DNA from: Tetraselmis striata
Taxonomy: Eukaryota; Chlorophyta; Chlorodendrophyceae; Chlorodendrales; Chlorodendraceae
Direction: 5' to 3'
Length of the DNA stretch: 64,000 bases
Assembly: GCA_006384855.1 (NCBI GenBank)
Contig: VCJN01003031.1
Span: forward strand, 111,593 to 175,592
A model generated the notes under the pieces. That model was not told the origin of the DNA. It searched no databases and worked only from the letters and a program-made list of their open reading frames with translations. Below are positions 24,801 to 35,158 of the stretch, piece after piece. Positions within the stretch are counted from its first letter, which is position 1. Each line of letters opens with the position of its first letter. The translations under genes were made by a program, and so were the position numbers.

Positions 24801-25058
24801 CTATCGTCACCCTATCCACTGCGGAGGCGGAATACGTGGCCATGGCAATCGCCACTCAGGAGGTGATGTTCAGTCGTACCAAGCACATGGACATCCCGCT
24901 ACCACTTCGTGCGCGAGGCATGCAAGAATGGCGACATCAATATCCACTACGTGGAAACCAGGGAGATGGCCGCCGACATGTTCACCAAGCCTCTACGCAA
25001 CCCTCTCTTCGCCAAGTTTGCTGCAAAGGTCATGCAGTTCATCGAGGAGGGGTGTTAA
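18806..25058 (+). CDS. Copia Gag-MTase-Pol coding region (fossil polyprotein)
   Basis: Gag occupies about 18.8-19.6 kb, followed by two CX2CX4HX4C knuckles (CYYCGIPGHPKRDC near 19.65 kb and CTFCWSRSHLREEC near 19.91 kb) and an acidic then Arg/His-rich linker. The C5-methyltransferase spans about 20.86-21.80 kb. Then come protease (DTGATS near 21.85 kb), the pre-integrase segment (LWHARLGHIHERAMDAL), integrase with the D,D,E layout (LRLDNDSVFHS; NGLVERTWRTL) to about 23.0 kb, a Ser/Pro-rich linker, RT (ARLVAKGFSQ; YVDDILI) and RNase H ending in STAEAEYVAMA. The products would assemble virus-like particles and copy and integrate the element. The coding region carries about two breaks, so it is treated as a fossil. 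Confidence 0.85.
20857..21800 (+). other. DNMT3-like cytosine-C5 methyltransferase domain inside the Copia element
   Basis: The domain shows the C5-MTase motif series in order: motif I LSLCAGALHS (cofactor loop), a CCET acidic segment after strand 2, motif IV VDLVIASPPCAPFS with the catalytic Cys of PPC, a GGLYGS turn, motif VI FILENVPG with the catalytic Glu, motif VIII TARRDTVVWSN, and a C-terminal MGFP followed by MLGACIDANIG resembling motifs IX-X. The GLY turn after motif IV and the arrangement of motif VIII resemble DNMT3 more than DNMT1. It lies in frame between the knuckles and the protease. The role, methylating the element's own or host DNA at cytosine C5, is inferred from the family. 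Similar captures are published for retrotransposons of dinoflagellates and charophytes. Confidence 0.88.
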
Positions 25059-25496
25059 TACTAATATGCTGATGAGAGCGCTGAACTGCTGTGACTTGTA
25101 GCTGCTCTTGCTGCTCTAACAGGCTGCCACAGTGGTACTGCACCTGGGTACATTTAGGATTGCGCTCAGATGGGCAACAGGCTCAAGTGACTGTTGACCA
25201 TTCATGTCCACACCAACAAAGCATAAAGTACTAGAAAAGTTACATCAAACGTACCAGAACCAAGGTACAACGGTAACTACTAGAGGCCATCTCAGTGGCC
25301 AGGATGCCACAGACCGGCTAGGCATGTTGCAAACATGCCCACCAGCCAAGTTGGAGAAACCTAGCCTTTGTAAATCACTTCGTTCTTCCCACCAGCTCCT
25401 CACTCGACCTGCAAGGTCGTGTTGCCGTCCTGTGCACTCACACTCACCTGCTGCTGCTTGTCTGTCAGCTGCAGCCGCCTTGTGTCAACATTAACA
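25053..25496 (+). repeat. Copia 3' LTR (444 bp)
   Basis: Matches the 5' LTR at about 99% and is immediately followed by the right copy of the GTCGA target duplication. Confidence 0.93.
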
Positions 25497-26372
25497 GTCG
25501 ATAGCGGAGTTCAAGGAGGGCAGCTCGCCGAGGGTGAGCCTGGGGGGCAAATCAAGCGTACCGGTAGTGGTGTCGCCGGCTCTGTCGACCGGGTTGCCGA
25601 CCAGCGCCACGGTAGAGGCCATGTCTGTTTCCCACGGCTGGAAAGAGTCTTCTCTGTCTTGGCCGGCCTGCCACGCCCGACGTAGTGCGGCGGCCCATGG
25701 CAGGGAGGAAGTCTCCGGGTTCGCTAGCTGCTGAATCAGCCGGGGCGCCAGGAGTCCGGGCATCTTGCGTAGGCGCTCGGCCAGAGGCCTAGCGAGGGCG
25801 AAAAAGGCCCCGAGGTGCTGCTCGTGTGACTCGTGAACTAGTGAGTCGACAGCGATACCACCGAGCATTGTGGATAGGCCGGTGCGCATCAAACTTAGGC
25901 TAGCCGCTGTCTCGTCGCCTGTGAGATCCATAATGTGCGCGAGCGTGGAGTGTACCGCGGCATCTCTCTCGAGCATAAACTCAGCAAGCGACTCGGGCGG
26001 TAAGCCTCGCAGCAGGTGTGCGAAGCGCTTGACGCCGCACACTTGCACGAGGCGCAGGGACGCGTGAATGTGGCCCGCATAAGCTATCTCGCGCGCCATA
26101 AGTAGGATGGCGTCTTGTCGCGCGGCCGGCCGCCGGAGTGCGTCGCGCACGAAGGTGGGGTCAAGCTTGCGATGGCGCGGCACCCCCAGGCAGCGGCGGA
26201 AGCCCGTGACGAGGTGGGGTAGGACAGCGGGGTCCCTGGCGCGCGAGAAGGCGGCGGCGTCCAGGGATCCAGAGGGCGGGCAGGGAGGGGGGGAAGGCGC
26301 GCCTGCGGCTCGGGGGAGGAGGCCCTCCCACTCGCGTATGGCGGCGCCGTGTTCCGCAGGCGCAAACGCCAC
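25497..26372 (-). pseudogene. RT-associated post-domain coding region interrupted by the Copia insertion
   Basis: A minus-strand open frame of about 290 codons contains VCGVKRFAHLLRGLPPESL, then MLERDAAVHSTLAHIMDL, then a MLGGIAVDS segment. This pattern (CG-x3-LNHLLR-x-PP, then an LGGLGL-like motif) is typical of the region after the RT domain in LINE-type proteins of algae and other protists. No RT catalytic motif is visible, so this is only the C-terminal part, either a truncated LINE or a derived host gene. The frame is cut by the Copia target site and resumes on the far side at 18207. Confidence 0.5.
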
Positions 26373-26448
26373 TTCTTTGTCGCTAACGACGCTTATTCGT
26401 TAGCGACAGTCAAAAAGCTATACCATGTAGTCAAAAAGCAAATCGCCT

Positions 26449-26786
26449 GTAAGGATATGTACCACACACAAGGTACATCCCTTGTCCGCTCGGTAGAGCG
26501 GTCGTCTCGTGTGCTAGAGACCCGGGTTCGATTCCTGGCCGATGCATTTCGGCAATATCGGCCCGACGTGTCCCGGGTTTACCCGCTTGATGCATTAGCC
26601 CTTCGGGGTTCGAATGAGGCAATGGTCTATGGGCTATGCCAGACCTACGACTGCAGTTGGCGCACGAGGTCAAGTGCTGGGGCGGCTTCGGCCGATGTCC
26701 CGGGGCGAACTTTACTTTTATTACTTTACCACACAAATCCCCATATGGGTACCCAGTGCCTGGTGCGTTTTGCGCAGTATCCTTAC
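26449..26786 (+). mobile_element. 71-bp miniature element, copy 2, split by a SINE
   Basis: The left part (26449-26468, starting GTAAGGATA) and right part (from 26736, ending TATCCTTAC at 26786) together equal one 71-bp unit. The SINE at 26469-26726 lies between them with a 9-bp duplication of TACCACACA on each side. The nesting shows the miniature element is older here than the SINE insertion. Confidence 0.8.
26469..26726 (+). repeat. tRNA-derived SINE, copy 5, with target duplication
   Basis: A complete 258-bp copy with the tRNA-like head (CCGCTCGGTAGAGCGGTCG, then GGGTTCGATTCC), the body, and an ACTTTTATTACTT tail. The target duplication TACCACACA lies at 26460-26468 and 26727-26735. This copy defines the element's borders and can serve as the family reference. 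Confidence 0.85.
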
Positions 26787-26959
26787 AGTTGGTGCTTCTA
26801 CGCACGCGGATCCGGGTTCGATCCAGCGGAGAAACATATAATATGAATACGATATCCCGCAATGTTGGACGACCCGGCCAATGCGGATCGCCACCGAATC
26901 CAAGCCGATACGTTGCTGGAGGAGGTCCTCCATCCTATGGGGGGGGGGGGGGGTGGAGT

Positions 26960-27030
26960 GTAAGGATATGTACCACACAAATCCCCATGTGGGTACCCAG
27001 TGCCTGGTGCGTTTTGCGCAGTATCCTTAC
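26960..27030 (+). mobile_element. 71-bp miniature element, copy 3 (intact)
   Basis: An uninterrupted 71-bp unit with GTAAGGATA and TATCCTTAC ends, nearly identical to copies 1 and 2. It follows a 13-base G run. Confidence 0.8.
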
Positions 27031-27520
27031 ATCGCCCAAGCGTTCTGCAAGACTAATTGCGAGACGACAGTTAGGCATGTATGACACGGGACATGCTCTA
27101 CCGGTAGACCGCTCTACCGCCGTAATTTCTACACGCACAACGCGCCACGTCGCAAAAAGCAAATGGCGTCTAGCCAATCACCATGTAGTATTTTCACTTT
27201 TTCAGTTCCTTTTTGAGCCCTCAGAACGGTATGACACGGGAACAGCTCTACCGGTCAAACTAGCCGCTACCGCCCTACCGCTACCGTCGAGCGCATATTT
27301 TGAAACATGTGCGTAACGCGTTGACGAGTTTTCAAAACGCGGCATCGCCCGCCACCACGCACTCCCTCCGACGAGCACCACCTTTGACCTTCCCGAACTC
27401 GCAAAGTGACCGTGCTACCAGTGGACGGCGTTCCGCCGATGGCCGTCGTCGGCTGTGTTGCGACTGCCCTCATGCTCTGCCGTAGTGGCGACGACCGGCC
27501 CGGAAAGCATTGGAGGCATG

Positions 27521-27840
27521 GGTTATAGTGAGCATTCTCTGCGGTAGGACAGTGGCTTACATTATTGTTTGGGGGAAGCATTGGGAGCTATGCAACCGGC
27601 GGGGGGGGGGGGGGGGGGGTCGGTCATCATGCATCATGCATGATGACTAATAGGGCGCAGAATATGTGCGATCCCTTGCCAGCAGTAGTGTGCATCATTT
27701 CAGGCAGCATTGGGGGCTGGGGTTATAATGAGCATTCTCTGCGGCAGAACAGTGGCTTACATTATTGTTTGGGGACAGCATTGGGAGCCATGCAACTGGC
27801 GGGGGAGGGGGGGTCAGTTATCATGCATCATGATGCTCAT
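27521..27840 (+). repeat. Direct repeat with 200-bp period
   Basis: The segment starting GGTTATAGTGAGCATTCTCT at 27521 recurs at 27721 with about 90% identity for roughly 120 bases. Both units contain a G-rich run followed by a CATCATGCATCATG string. Confidence 0.75.
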
Positions 27841-28429
27841 GATCCGCTCACGGAGAGCATCCTTGTTGCTGGACGGTGCCTGCTGAATCTTAGGTGAAGC
27901 CCCCTTGATATCGTGTACAGTGGGCGAGGCATTGCTTTGCTGACACATGGCCCATCGCAAGTGAAGTCCATCCCAATTGCGCAGTCATCAGGAATGATGC
28001 GGGTCACCATATCCCAAAAGCCATGGATGTGAGCATATTGCCAAAAGTACAGCCTACAACAGAAACGAAATGTCCACATCATAAAGTTATGTTTGTGCGC
28101 AACACATGCAGCAATTTGAATGCATGTAATTGGTATGCGATTGGCGCGCACCTGCCGGCATGCCCGCAGTGCAGGAAGTTGGGTCGCATGCATGGGTCCC
28201 CACCTCCGTCATTAGTGTAGTTCGCCTCATACCTGCATGATTTATGCAAATTCGCAGTGGGTCAGGAAATACGGAAATATGTTATCATTGTTATTTGTTA
28301 TATACATATGTATGTGTGTACATAAATTCCCCTACCTCTTGGGTTGAGCGGAGGAAAAGGAGAGCCGCGTCCGAAATCGCCTGGAATACGAGAGAATCGA
28401 TACCGGTTTCAATACGGTTTTATCACGGA

Positions 28430-28710
28430 TTTTTAGGCGTCCTCCGTCCTCCTCCATCCTCCGTGCTCGTGTGCTGCGTCTTCGTGAATGAACCGTCATA
28501 CGTTCGATCTTTGCTCATTTGATTTCTAGGCAATCCTACCACGGTCCGTTAAAATCCTGCGACTAAGACGAATCTATCGTGAATTATACCGGAAACATAC
28601 TGCAAAATCACGAATGTCCTCCGTCCGTCCTGTCACATACGCGCTTCGCATATGAACCGTCATACGTTCGGTTTTCGCTCGTTTGATTTCACGGTACTGG
28701 TACGTGTACG
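28430..28710 (+). repeat. Short direct repeat (about 185-bp spacing)
   Basis: TCCTCCGTCC-type words followed by TGAACCGTCATACGTTCG and a TTTGATTTC word occur at about 28440-28530 and again at 28615-28695. Confidence 0.6.
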
Positions 28711-28839
28711 GTAAGATTCTGAATGGATGCGCGTGTATTCTAGCCCAGGCACGTCATATATTCGTCTAAAACGCCAAAATAACGCGGTACCGCAGCGCGT
28801 TTTTACCAGGGTTGCCCTGAACCCCCCCCCCCCCCCCCC

Positions 28840-29015
28840 AGAGGTATTCAGTTCAGCCTGAACTGAATTCAAGCACTTCAGGTTGAATTCAGCTGAAGGG
28901 TCTTCAGGCTGAATTCAGGCATGAATTCAGGCCTGAATTCATGCTTGAATTCAGCCTGCAGACCCTTTCAGGTATTCAGGTAGTTCAGGTATTCAGGCTG
29001 AATACCGTGCCTGAC
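28840..29015 (+). repeat. hAT left subterminal TTCAGG array and palindromes
   Basis: Dense TTCAGG/CCTGAA motifs, including a long near-perfect palindrome centred on GGCCTGAATTC near 28928. Probable transposase-binding region. Confidence 0.75.
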
Positions 29016-29134
29016 CCCCCCTCAAGGCTTGTATATATTGTGTATGGTGTGGGCATATCAGCGCCTATTCAGTCACTACTCCCTAGCGGCAAGCATGACA
29101 ATACATGGACCTCCGAAGACATGCATATGGAGTG

Positions 29135-29138
<4 letters not shown>

Positions 29139-29185
<47 letters not shown>
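29139..29185 (+). repeat. (TG)n microsatellite
   Basis: About 23 TG units inside the hAT element, followed at 29240-29258 by a C tract. Confidence 0.9.
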
Positions 29186-29187
<2 letters not shown>

Positions 29188-29381
29188 CATGCCGTTTCGC
29201 TGAGCAAGAGGTGGTCGGCGAGCCGGCGCGCCTCTGCGCCCCCCCCCCCCCCCCCCCCACCCTCCAAGAGATAGTGGCCTATAAATTACTCAGTGCTTTT
29301 GTAAAGAAATTGTTACATGACTTCGATGAAAAAACCCTGACCCTCCCGCCTTCGCAGGCTGCCGGTGTCTTGATAACTTAT

Positions 29382-32300
29382 TTACGATTCGATGGCTGCG
29401 CTGTCGTCCAGCAGTTTCTGCACATACTCCGCACAGTTGATGCGGGCTTCCACGGTGCTGCTCGCCTCACTGTCCGCAGTGACCTCAGCAGAGGCGGAGT
29501 CCAATAGCGCGGCAGCCTCCTGGACCTCGCTCCGAATCTTGATATCCGGCTTGACTGAGAGCTTGTAACACTCCTTGCCAAAGTTGTACGAGAGAGCAGC
29601 GTCCACCTGTGCACCCAAGTCTACATTCTTGTGTATGAATACTTGAGTGGCCATATTCTCCACACCCATCTTATTCCGCAGGCTCTGCGTGACTAGGCCA
29701 GCGACAGAGAACACACGCTCGCACTCCATCTGACTAGCAGGGATTGCAAGCAACATACGTGCCAATTCCGAAACAACTGGGTACTTGGTGGCGTTCTCAC
29801 GCCACCAACCTAGCACGTCACACGCCTCGTCCGGATTGGGCGCGGCGGTATCCTCGCAGAAGGCTGTCAACTCAATTTCTATCTGGGAAGCAAACAGCTG
29901 CCTAGTCTCCTCAGATGTGTCACCGTTATCATCAGGGGCACAGTCACCACTAGCATCATCATCACTATCGAGGTCACACAAGGCAACGCGGCGCTTGGTG
30001 GGGGCGGCCTCGGCACGCATCTGGGTGGATGCATTCTTCTTCTCTCGCTCCATGTGCAGCTTCAGCTCCAGCAGTGTTGGCAACAACGCCTCCGTCTTGT
30101 ATCGCCTCATCAGTGCCTTGCTGCTGCGGCGCCGCGCTCTCTCTCCCTCGTCACGGGCAGCCAACAAAAAAATGTCCCCAAGACAGAAGCGAGGGTCCAC
30201 CAGCGTTGCTAGTACCTCATGTCGGCGGTCATGGTCGAAGGTCCTGAAGGGCGTCATCATGTTGTTCACCTCACTCAGAATGGGGTCGATCATGGCATCG
30301 CTCTGTGTCTTCAGATCACTGTTGAACCTGTATGCATACCCACAGGTGTTGCTAAGATTATTGTAGGCAAGCAAAGATCAGGCAGGAAAGGGCGCGGGGC
30401 GTACTGCTCGTCACCATCATCGTCCTCATCAGCTCTGCCGGGGCGGGTGGCAGAGATGGCCACAGTTTGGTTGCGGATCTCGGTGTATTTGGCCTCCAGC
30501 TTGGCGATGGAGCACAAAGCGTCGGACAACATCCAATGGAAACCGTTGCTCTCTGCCAGCTTTACGAGTTTGTAGGGGTGGGACAGCACATCCTCCATGG
30601 CCGCTGCCACAGACCATTCCGCGTGGGTGGGCTGCCGCTGTCGCAAGTTTGTGCTGGCGGTCTGCGGCATTGTGCCATACAAGTGGTCCACCACAGCACG
30701 TGCCGTGATAAGGCTCCTCAGCATGCTCCATGTCTGACGTGCATATGCACGCAATACACGTGTCAGTATGTTGTATTGCACCACGAAAGGGCATGCACAT
30801 CAATTCAGGAGAAATACAATACAGCACGGCATGTTGTGTCACTTACGCTGGTGAAGCGCGTCTTCACTGGTGTGATGAACTTGACAGCCTTCACCCGCAT
30901 CTCACGGCATGCGAGGACCAGCGTGTGCCAGCCCTTGGAGGACTTCTTGGTCCATGTGATGCAAGATTTAAGCTTATTCAGAATCTTGCTCAATGTGAAA
31001 CTCTGCCGCACATATACATCCAACACACATATGGCAGTCAGTAGATATATAGTGAAGTTGGGCATGACTACAACGTCACATGCATGGGATGCCAATGCAG
31101 AGGGGAGGCAAGGCGCACCGATACGGATGTCGCCGCTGCTGCTTTCACAGCAGCATTGCATGCTCCGTTGATTTTGTGCGCGAATCACGATGTCAAAAAG
31201 GGGGAGGCCAGGTCTAAGGCAACACAGTAAATCATGCCAGCCAGCACACGAGAGGCGGTGGCGAGGTTTGCACCACCATCCTTCACGATAGCTACAACCC
31301 GATGGGAGAGGTCGAACTCTGCCAAACGGGTCTCATCTTGTCCGCAATGGCCTCGCCAGAGGTGCTGTCGGCGCAGGAGAGGATGCCGATGTGGTTGTGG
31401 TGCCACACCCAATCCGATGATATGAAGAGAACATCCACAGACAGATTATCTTCCGTTTTGCGGGACATCCACAAGTCAAAAGTGAGAGCCACTCCACGCA
31501 CACCTTTCAGTAGGCCTTTCAGCCGGTTGCTGGCCTCTTCTTTCAGCTCCGGCAATAGTTGCGATGTCAGTTTCGCCCGAGAGGGTAGAGGCAGCGACGA
31601 ATCGAGGAACCATACGAAAGCCTTGAATATTGGGTTGGCGACGATGCTGAATGGCAGCATGCAGAAGACGATGAGCAAGCACAGCAGCCGCCAGAAGAAA
31701 ATCACTCGCTTGTCGTCGTGGGGGCGTTTCTTCGTCGACATGAAGTGCGACCTGACATTCCGCGGGAGGCGAATAAGCATATACCCTGTAGCGACTACCC
31801 TCGTATTATATTTACATGAGCTAGCACCAGAAGGCGATATCAGGAAATCACCAAAAAAAAATCACCATGTACCCTCGTATCGTACTGGTACTCTGTACCG
31901 TCGGGTGCGGACTCAACAGGCAGGCGGCCAACAAACGGGCAACCACGCGTGGCACACTGGCACCTCGAGCGCAACCAAGCCCGCCCGGTGACAAACACAC
32001 TGCGTTGCCGTGTGTTTCGTGGCGGTGGTGGTATTTCTGGGGTCTCCAGAGGAAGCTATCGCCGCGCTCCTCTTGGAGGAGGTTTTGTTGGCGTCGGGAT
32101 CGCCGAGACAATAATGTGTCACCTGTACCGCAAAAATCATAATGACATATATGTCAGTCGCAGCGCCACTACTAGGCCGAGCTTGCGTGCGGACAAGCAA
32201 AAAGACGATAAGGGGCAAGCGGGGATGTGAGGCAGACTTTGCGGAGGTCTTCCTTATGATAATGTTCCACGTGGTATTTCAGGGACGTGTTGCCGTGATC

Positions 32301-33008
32301 GGGCTTGTAATCGAACGTGTGCTTGGCCTCGCGGCCCAGCTTATCTTGAGGAACGGGGGGGGCCCAGAACGCGGCATCGGCGTCGTGCGCCGCAGTTCCC
32401 TCGTCCCCGTCTGGTGGAGACGGGTACATCGGATGTAGCTGCCCACACTTGGCAGCGTAGCAGATGAAACATGTGACGCGGGTGGCGGCGTTAACGATGC
32501 TATGCTCGTCCTCCTTGTTGTCAGGGTTGGGAGGGGATTCGGGCACGAAGAACGACCATACAGGTTTCGTCTTACTAGTGAGGCCCCAAGTGGCTTTCAA
32601 GTTTCTCACGAGCATATCGGTGCGCTGTTTCAAGTGTGATGGTTCCTCCTCGGCTCCTTGGTCGTCGTCATCGTCAAGTTCTATCGGTGGTTCAGCGCGG
32701 GCACTGTCGGGCCGGGGCAAAGCGGACTGCGACGAGTCGCCAACGCTACGGCGGTTCGTTTGGCGGGATGGGCCGGGGCGCGAGCCTGGTGGCGGCAGCG
32801 GCATGCTCTCTTCGTTGCCGGCGGCCTGCATGTCGACTTCGGCCTCCGCAGCACCGGCGTAAGGTTCGGCGGCCTCCGAGGCGACCTGCGCGGCTTCCAT
32901 AGTCAGCTTGGGGAGGGGGGGGGGGGGGGAGGGGGTGGCTGAGCGTAGGGTTGAGAGTTGAGTAGACTTGAGAGTGGAGAGTGTAGTGCTGTAATCGTGC
33001 GCGGCCAT
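29382..33008 (-). pseudogene. hAT transposase with BED zinc finger, frameshifted
   Basis: The enzyme would cut and paste hAT copies in the nucleus. The probable start is the ATG at 33008-33006 (MAAHDYS). An acidic and proline-rich leader precedes a BED-type finger (W at KATWGLT and VWSFF, CFIC, then SLKYHVEHYH) in 33.0-32.24 kb. A core region at 31.78-31.29 kb includes LTFDLWMSRKTEDN, then VVAIVKDGGANLATA. A part at 30.95-30.85 kb ends in KTRFTS at a GT donor (intron about 30847-30736). The C-terminal dimerisation domain is at 29.9-29.65 kb (YPVVSELARMLLAIPASQ, ECERVFS), ending in TAA. Frame changes near 31.33 kb (ADK/DETR) and 30.37 kb (LPDL/LAYNN) are single-base slips, so this copy is probably inactive although its ends are intact. 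Confidence 0.85.
31805..31860 (+). repeat. 55-bp dispersed repeat, copy A
   Basis: Matches the reverse complement of 36036-36095 at about 90% (landmarks ACATGAGCT, CAGAAGGCGATATCAGGAA, TCACC followed by A8). Copy A lies in a probable intron of the hAT transposase. Confidence 0.7.
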
Positions 33009-33299
33009 TTTGGTGATGCTGTTTTCCGTATTCCTTGGCGGCGGGCGCCAGCCCGCGTTGCCGCCCCACCAAGGAATACAGCACGTGCATGATGACGCAT
33101 TATAGAAAGTGAGAAAACCGTTTAACACAGCGCAATATACTATTGGAGCACCACCATGTACTATATGCCACATATGTGGGCCTGGTACGGATGCAGCCAC
33201 ATGCGACACCTGGGGCGCTTACAATACAATTTCTCTGCGGATTCGGACGACATATCAGAGCGAATGGATTCTCCCGCTAGCCGCTACGCTCAAAACCCG

Positions 33300-33431
33300 T
33301 ACGTTTAGAGGGACTTCAGGTAGGGGGTATTCAGGCCATTTTCGCTAGGTATTCAGCCTGAACTGAATTCAGCTGAAGTCGGGACTTCAGCCTGAAGTGG
33401 CCTGAACTGAAGCCCCTTCAGGGCAGCCCTG
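33300..33431 (+). repeat. hAT right subterminal array
   Basis: TTCAGG/CCTGAA motifs in inverted arrangement ending in CAGCCCTG. Strongly similar to 57020-57145. Confidence 0.75.
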
Positions 33432-33439
33432 GTTTTTAC

Positions 33440-34620
33440 TGCTGCATCAGCAAGCGAGACTATTCAGCGACTATTCCTTACTTATACGGTAGTCGAAGTA
33501 TGATGCTGTAAAAAGGGGTCGCCGCGGTGCGGGGGCAGTCCGCCGACCCGGGGCTCGGCGTCCGTCGATGGACAGGCGACGGTCGAACGACGGCGTCCGG
33601 CGTCCGGTGCCGGTACATGCGGCGGGCGTGGCGATTCGCGCCGTGCCCGCCCCGTAGACCTGACGACCGGCCCGACCTGCGCGGCCTCGTGCGGGATGCG
33701 GGCCGCCTGTAGGCGGCTTGTACTGTATTGCTGATCTTGTAGTGCTGCTTTTGGGGGGGGGGGGGGGGGGGGGTAAATACAACTTTAAGCGGTGGGTTGG
33801 GACCTGGCCTTTTTGTAATGCACACCAGTAGTCAACGGCCCGCTTTTCCGCGGCTTGCAGACTTAATCTGTTTTACAAAATAAATACGACTATATATTAC
33901 ATCAGGGCTTTCACAAAAGCGCACTACAACAGAACTAACAGTAACTATGAAAGGTTGCCAGCAAAAGAGAGACATAAGCATGAAACCAAGGTCGAGCAGG
34001 TACAAAATAATACGTCTCTTTTGAAAAATAAATTACTGATTATTACCCGGAAACAACAGTATTACAAGATCAACACTACAAGCCGGCTAAAAGCGGCCCG
34101 CATCCCGCACCAGGCTCAACCCAAGAGGTAGGGGCACCTCCACAAATCCCTGGCGCGAAGCGCCACTTAGTACACATGCATTTGATGAATGATAGCACTC
34201 ACCTAGCTAGACAGAACGCCACGGATGTTGATGAGGCACCACTCTTGTTGAGCTCATGTGTAATAGGTCAATACCAAACATGTTACTAGTATTCATGTAC
34301 ATTTATAACTGACAGGAGCAAAGACCCATGGGAGAAGGCGGTAGAGGGGAAGGGGGGGGGGGCGTACCTTTCCAGCAGCCGCCGCATAATCAGGTGCAGC
34401 AGCGTGCACATGATTAGCTTGGTCTTTGGACCCTGTTGGCCGCATGTCAACGGATCATCCCTAAACTGCTCTGGGATTGGTACGTCATACAGTTGACGGC
34501 ACAGCGGGCATTACGTCTTCTGCAATTAGGTCATCAAATCACATGTGCTTTGACGGATCCTCCGACATATGCGGCGCATAGCATATAAGCAACTCTCGCA
34601 CACTATGCACAACCATAATT
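33440..34620. other. Non-coding stretch with a 21-base G tract
   Basis: G run at 33753-33773. Otherwise no supported gene; it lies within the right arm of the Harbinger-like element. Confidence 0.45.
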
Positions 34621-34635
34621 AGGTGCTACAACTAT

Positions 34636-35158
34636 TTACGAAGCACAACAACTATCGACTAGCAGCATGGGAAAGGGGGGCACCTTCTCGTCAAGGAACC
34701 CGTCATCGCTGTCCATGTCATGCTCTGTGTCTGCCCCTGTGGAGGGTGGTGCCGGGGCAGCACCACCAGCTTGGGCAGCACCTGCACCTGCTAGCATGGC
34801 AGTGTTAGTGCCGCCGCGGCCGCAGTGGTCCATATCCTCGGCTCCGTAGTAGTGGCAAGAGCAAGGCGGGTGAAAGTGGCTGTGGCATACTTTGCAACGA
34901 TGTTGCGAGCCACCCTCCGTCGCTGGAATGTTGGTCCACAGCGGCGCATGCACCGTGCGCCACGTCGGACAGCCCCAGGCGCCGGCGGGTGAGCCTCGCC
35001 GCTGTTGCCAGCTTGCTCAGAGGCCTTCGCGGCCGCGTCATCCTCATCATCGGTGTACTCTTGGTTCCTCGTGAAGCAGTCGCCCGGCTCCATGGGCTCC
35101 GGCTCTGCCGACTGTGACGGGTCCTCCGGGGCTCCGAGCATCGCAGGACCAGCCGCAC
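34636..35158 (-). pseudogene. Cys/His-rich protein fragment, unrecognised
   Basis: Two overlapping minus-strand frames look coding: an acidic part (TDDEDDAAAK) and a part with WTNIPATEGG followed by RCKVCHSHFHPPCSCHYYG. The Cys/His cluster suggests a zinc-binding module. It lies in the right arm of the Harbinger-like element and may be a remnant of that element's own protein, but no catalytic motif is visible. Confidence 0.3.

Larger units (their letters stand above)
18203..25501 (+). mobile_element. Ty1/Copia LTR retrotransposon carrying a DNA methyltransferase domain
   Basis: The element spans 18208-25496 and is flanked by the 5-bp target duplication GTCGA at 18203-18207 and 25497-25501. 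LTRs are 444 bp each and start TGTTA and end TAACA. They are about 99% identical (roughly three differences), indicating a recent insertion. Internal order is Gag, two zinc knuckles, C5-methyltransferase, protease, integrase, reverse transcriptase, RNase H: the Copia order with one extra domain. A purine-rich stretch just before the 3' LTR fits a polypurine tract. The element looks close to whole, with about two breaks in the coding region. It inserted into an RT-like coding region on the opposite strand. Confidence 0.93.
28807..33431 (-). mobile_element. hAT DNA transposon, complete ends
   Basis: Terminal inverted repeats CAGGGTTGCCCTGAAC (28807) and CAGGGCTGCCCTGAAG (reverse complement of the right end, 33431) match 14 of 16 bases. 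The 8-bp target duplication GTTTTTAC lies at 28799-28806 and 33432-33439. Length is 4625 bp. Both ends carry arrays of TTCAGG/CCTGAA subterminal motifs forming inverted repeats, as hAT transposases use. The coding strand is minus. It lies within the Harbinger-like element at 27074-35903. Confidence 0.92.

Noticed and set aside
27521-27840. CRISPR-like or satellite array
   Set aside because: Only two units with a 200-bp period and no spacers; a simple direct duplication.
29029-29274. Cys-Val repeat protein
   Set aside because: Translation of the (TG)n microsatellite.
32464-32942. Plus-strand open frames over the BED finger exon
   Set aside because: They are antisense shadows of the hAT transposase leader and finger.
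34636-35158. PiggyBac transposase C-terminus suggested by the Cys/His cluster
   Set aside because: Cysteine spacing does not match, no catalytic core is present, and the surrounding ends have a TTA rather than TTAA duplication.
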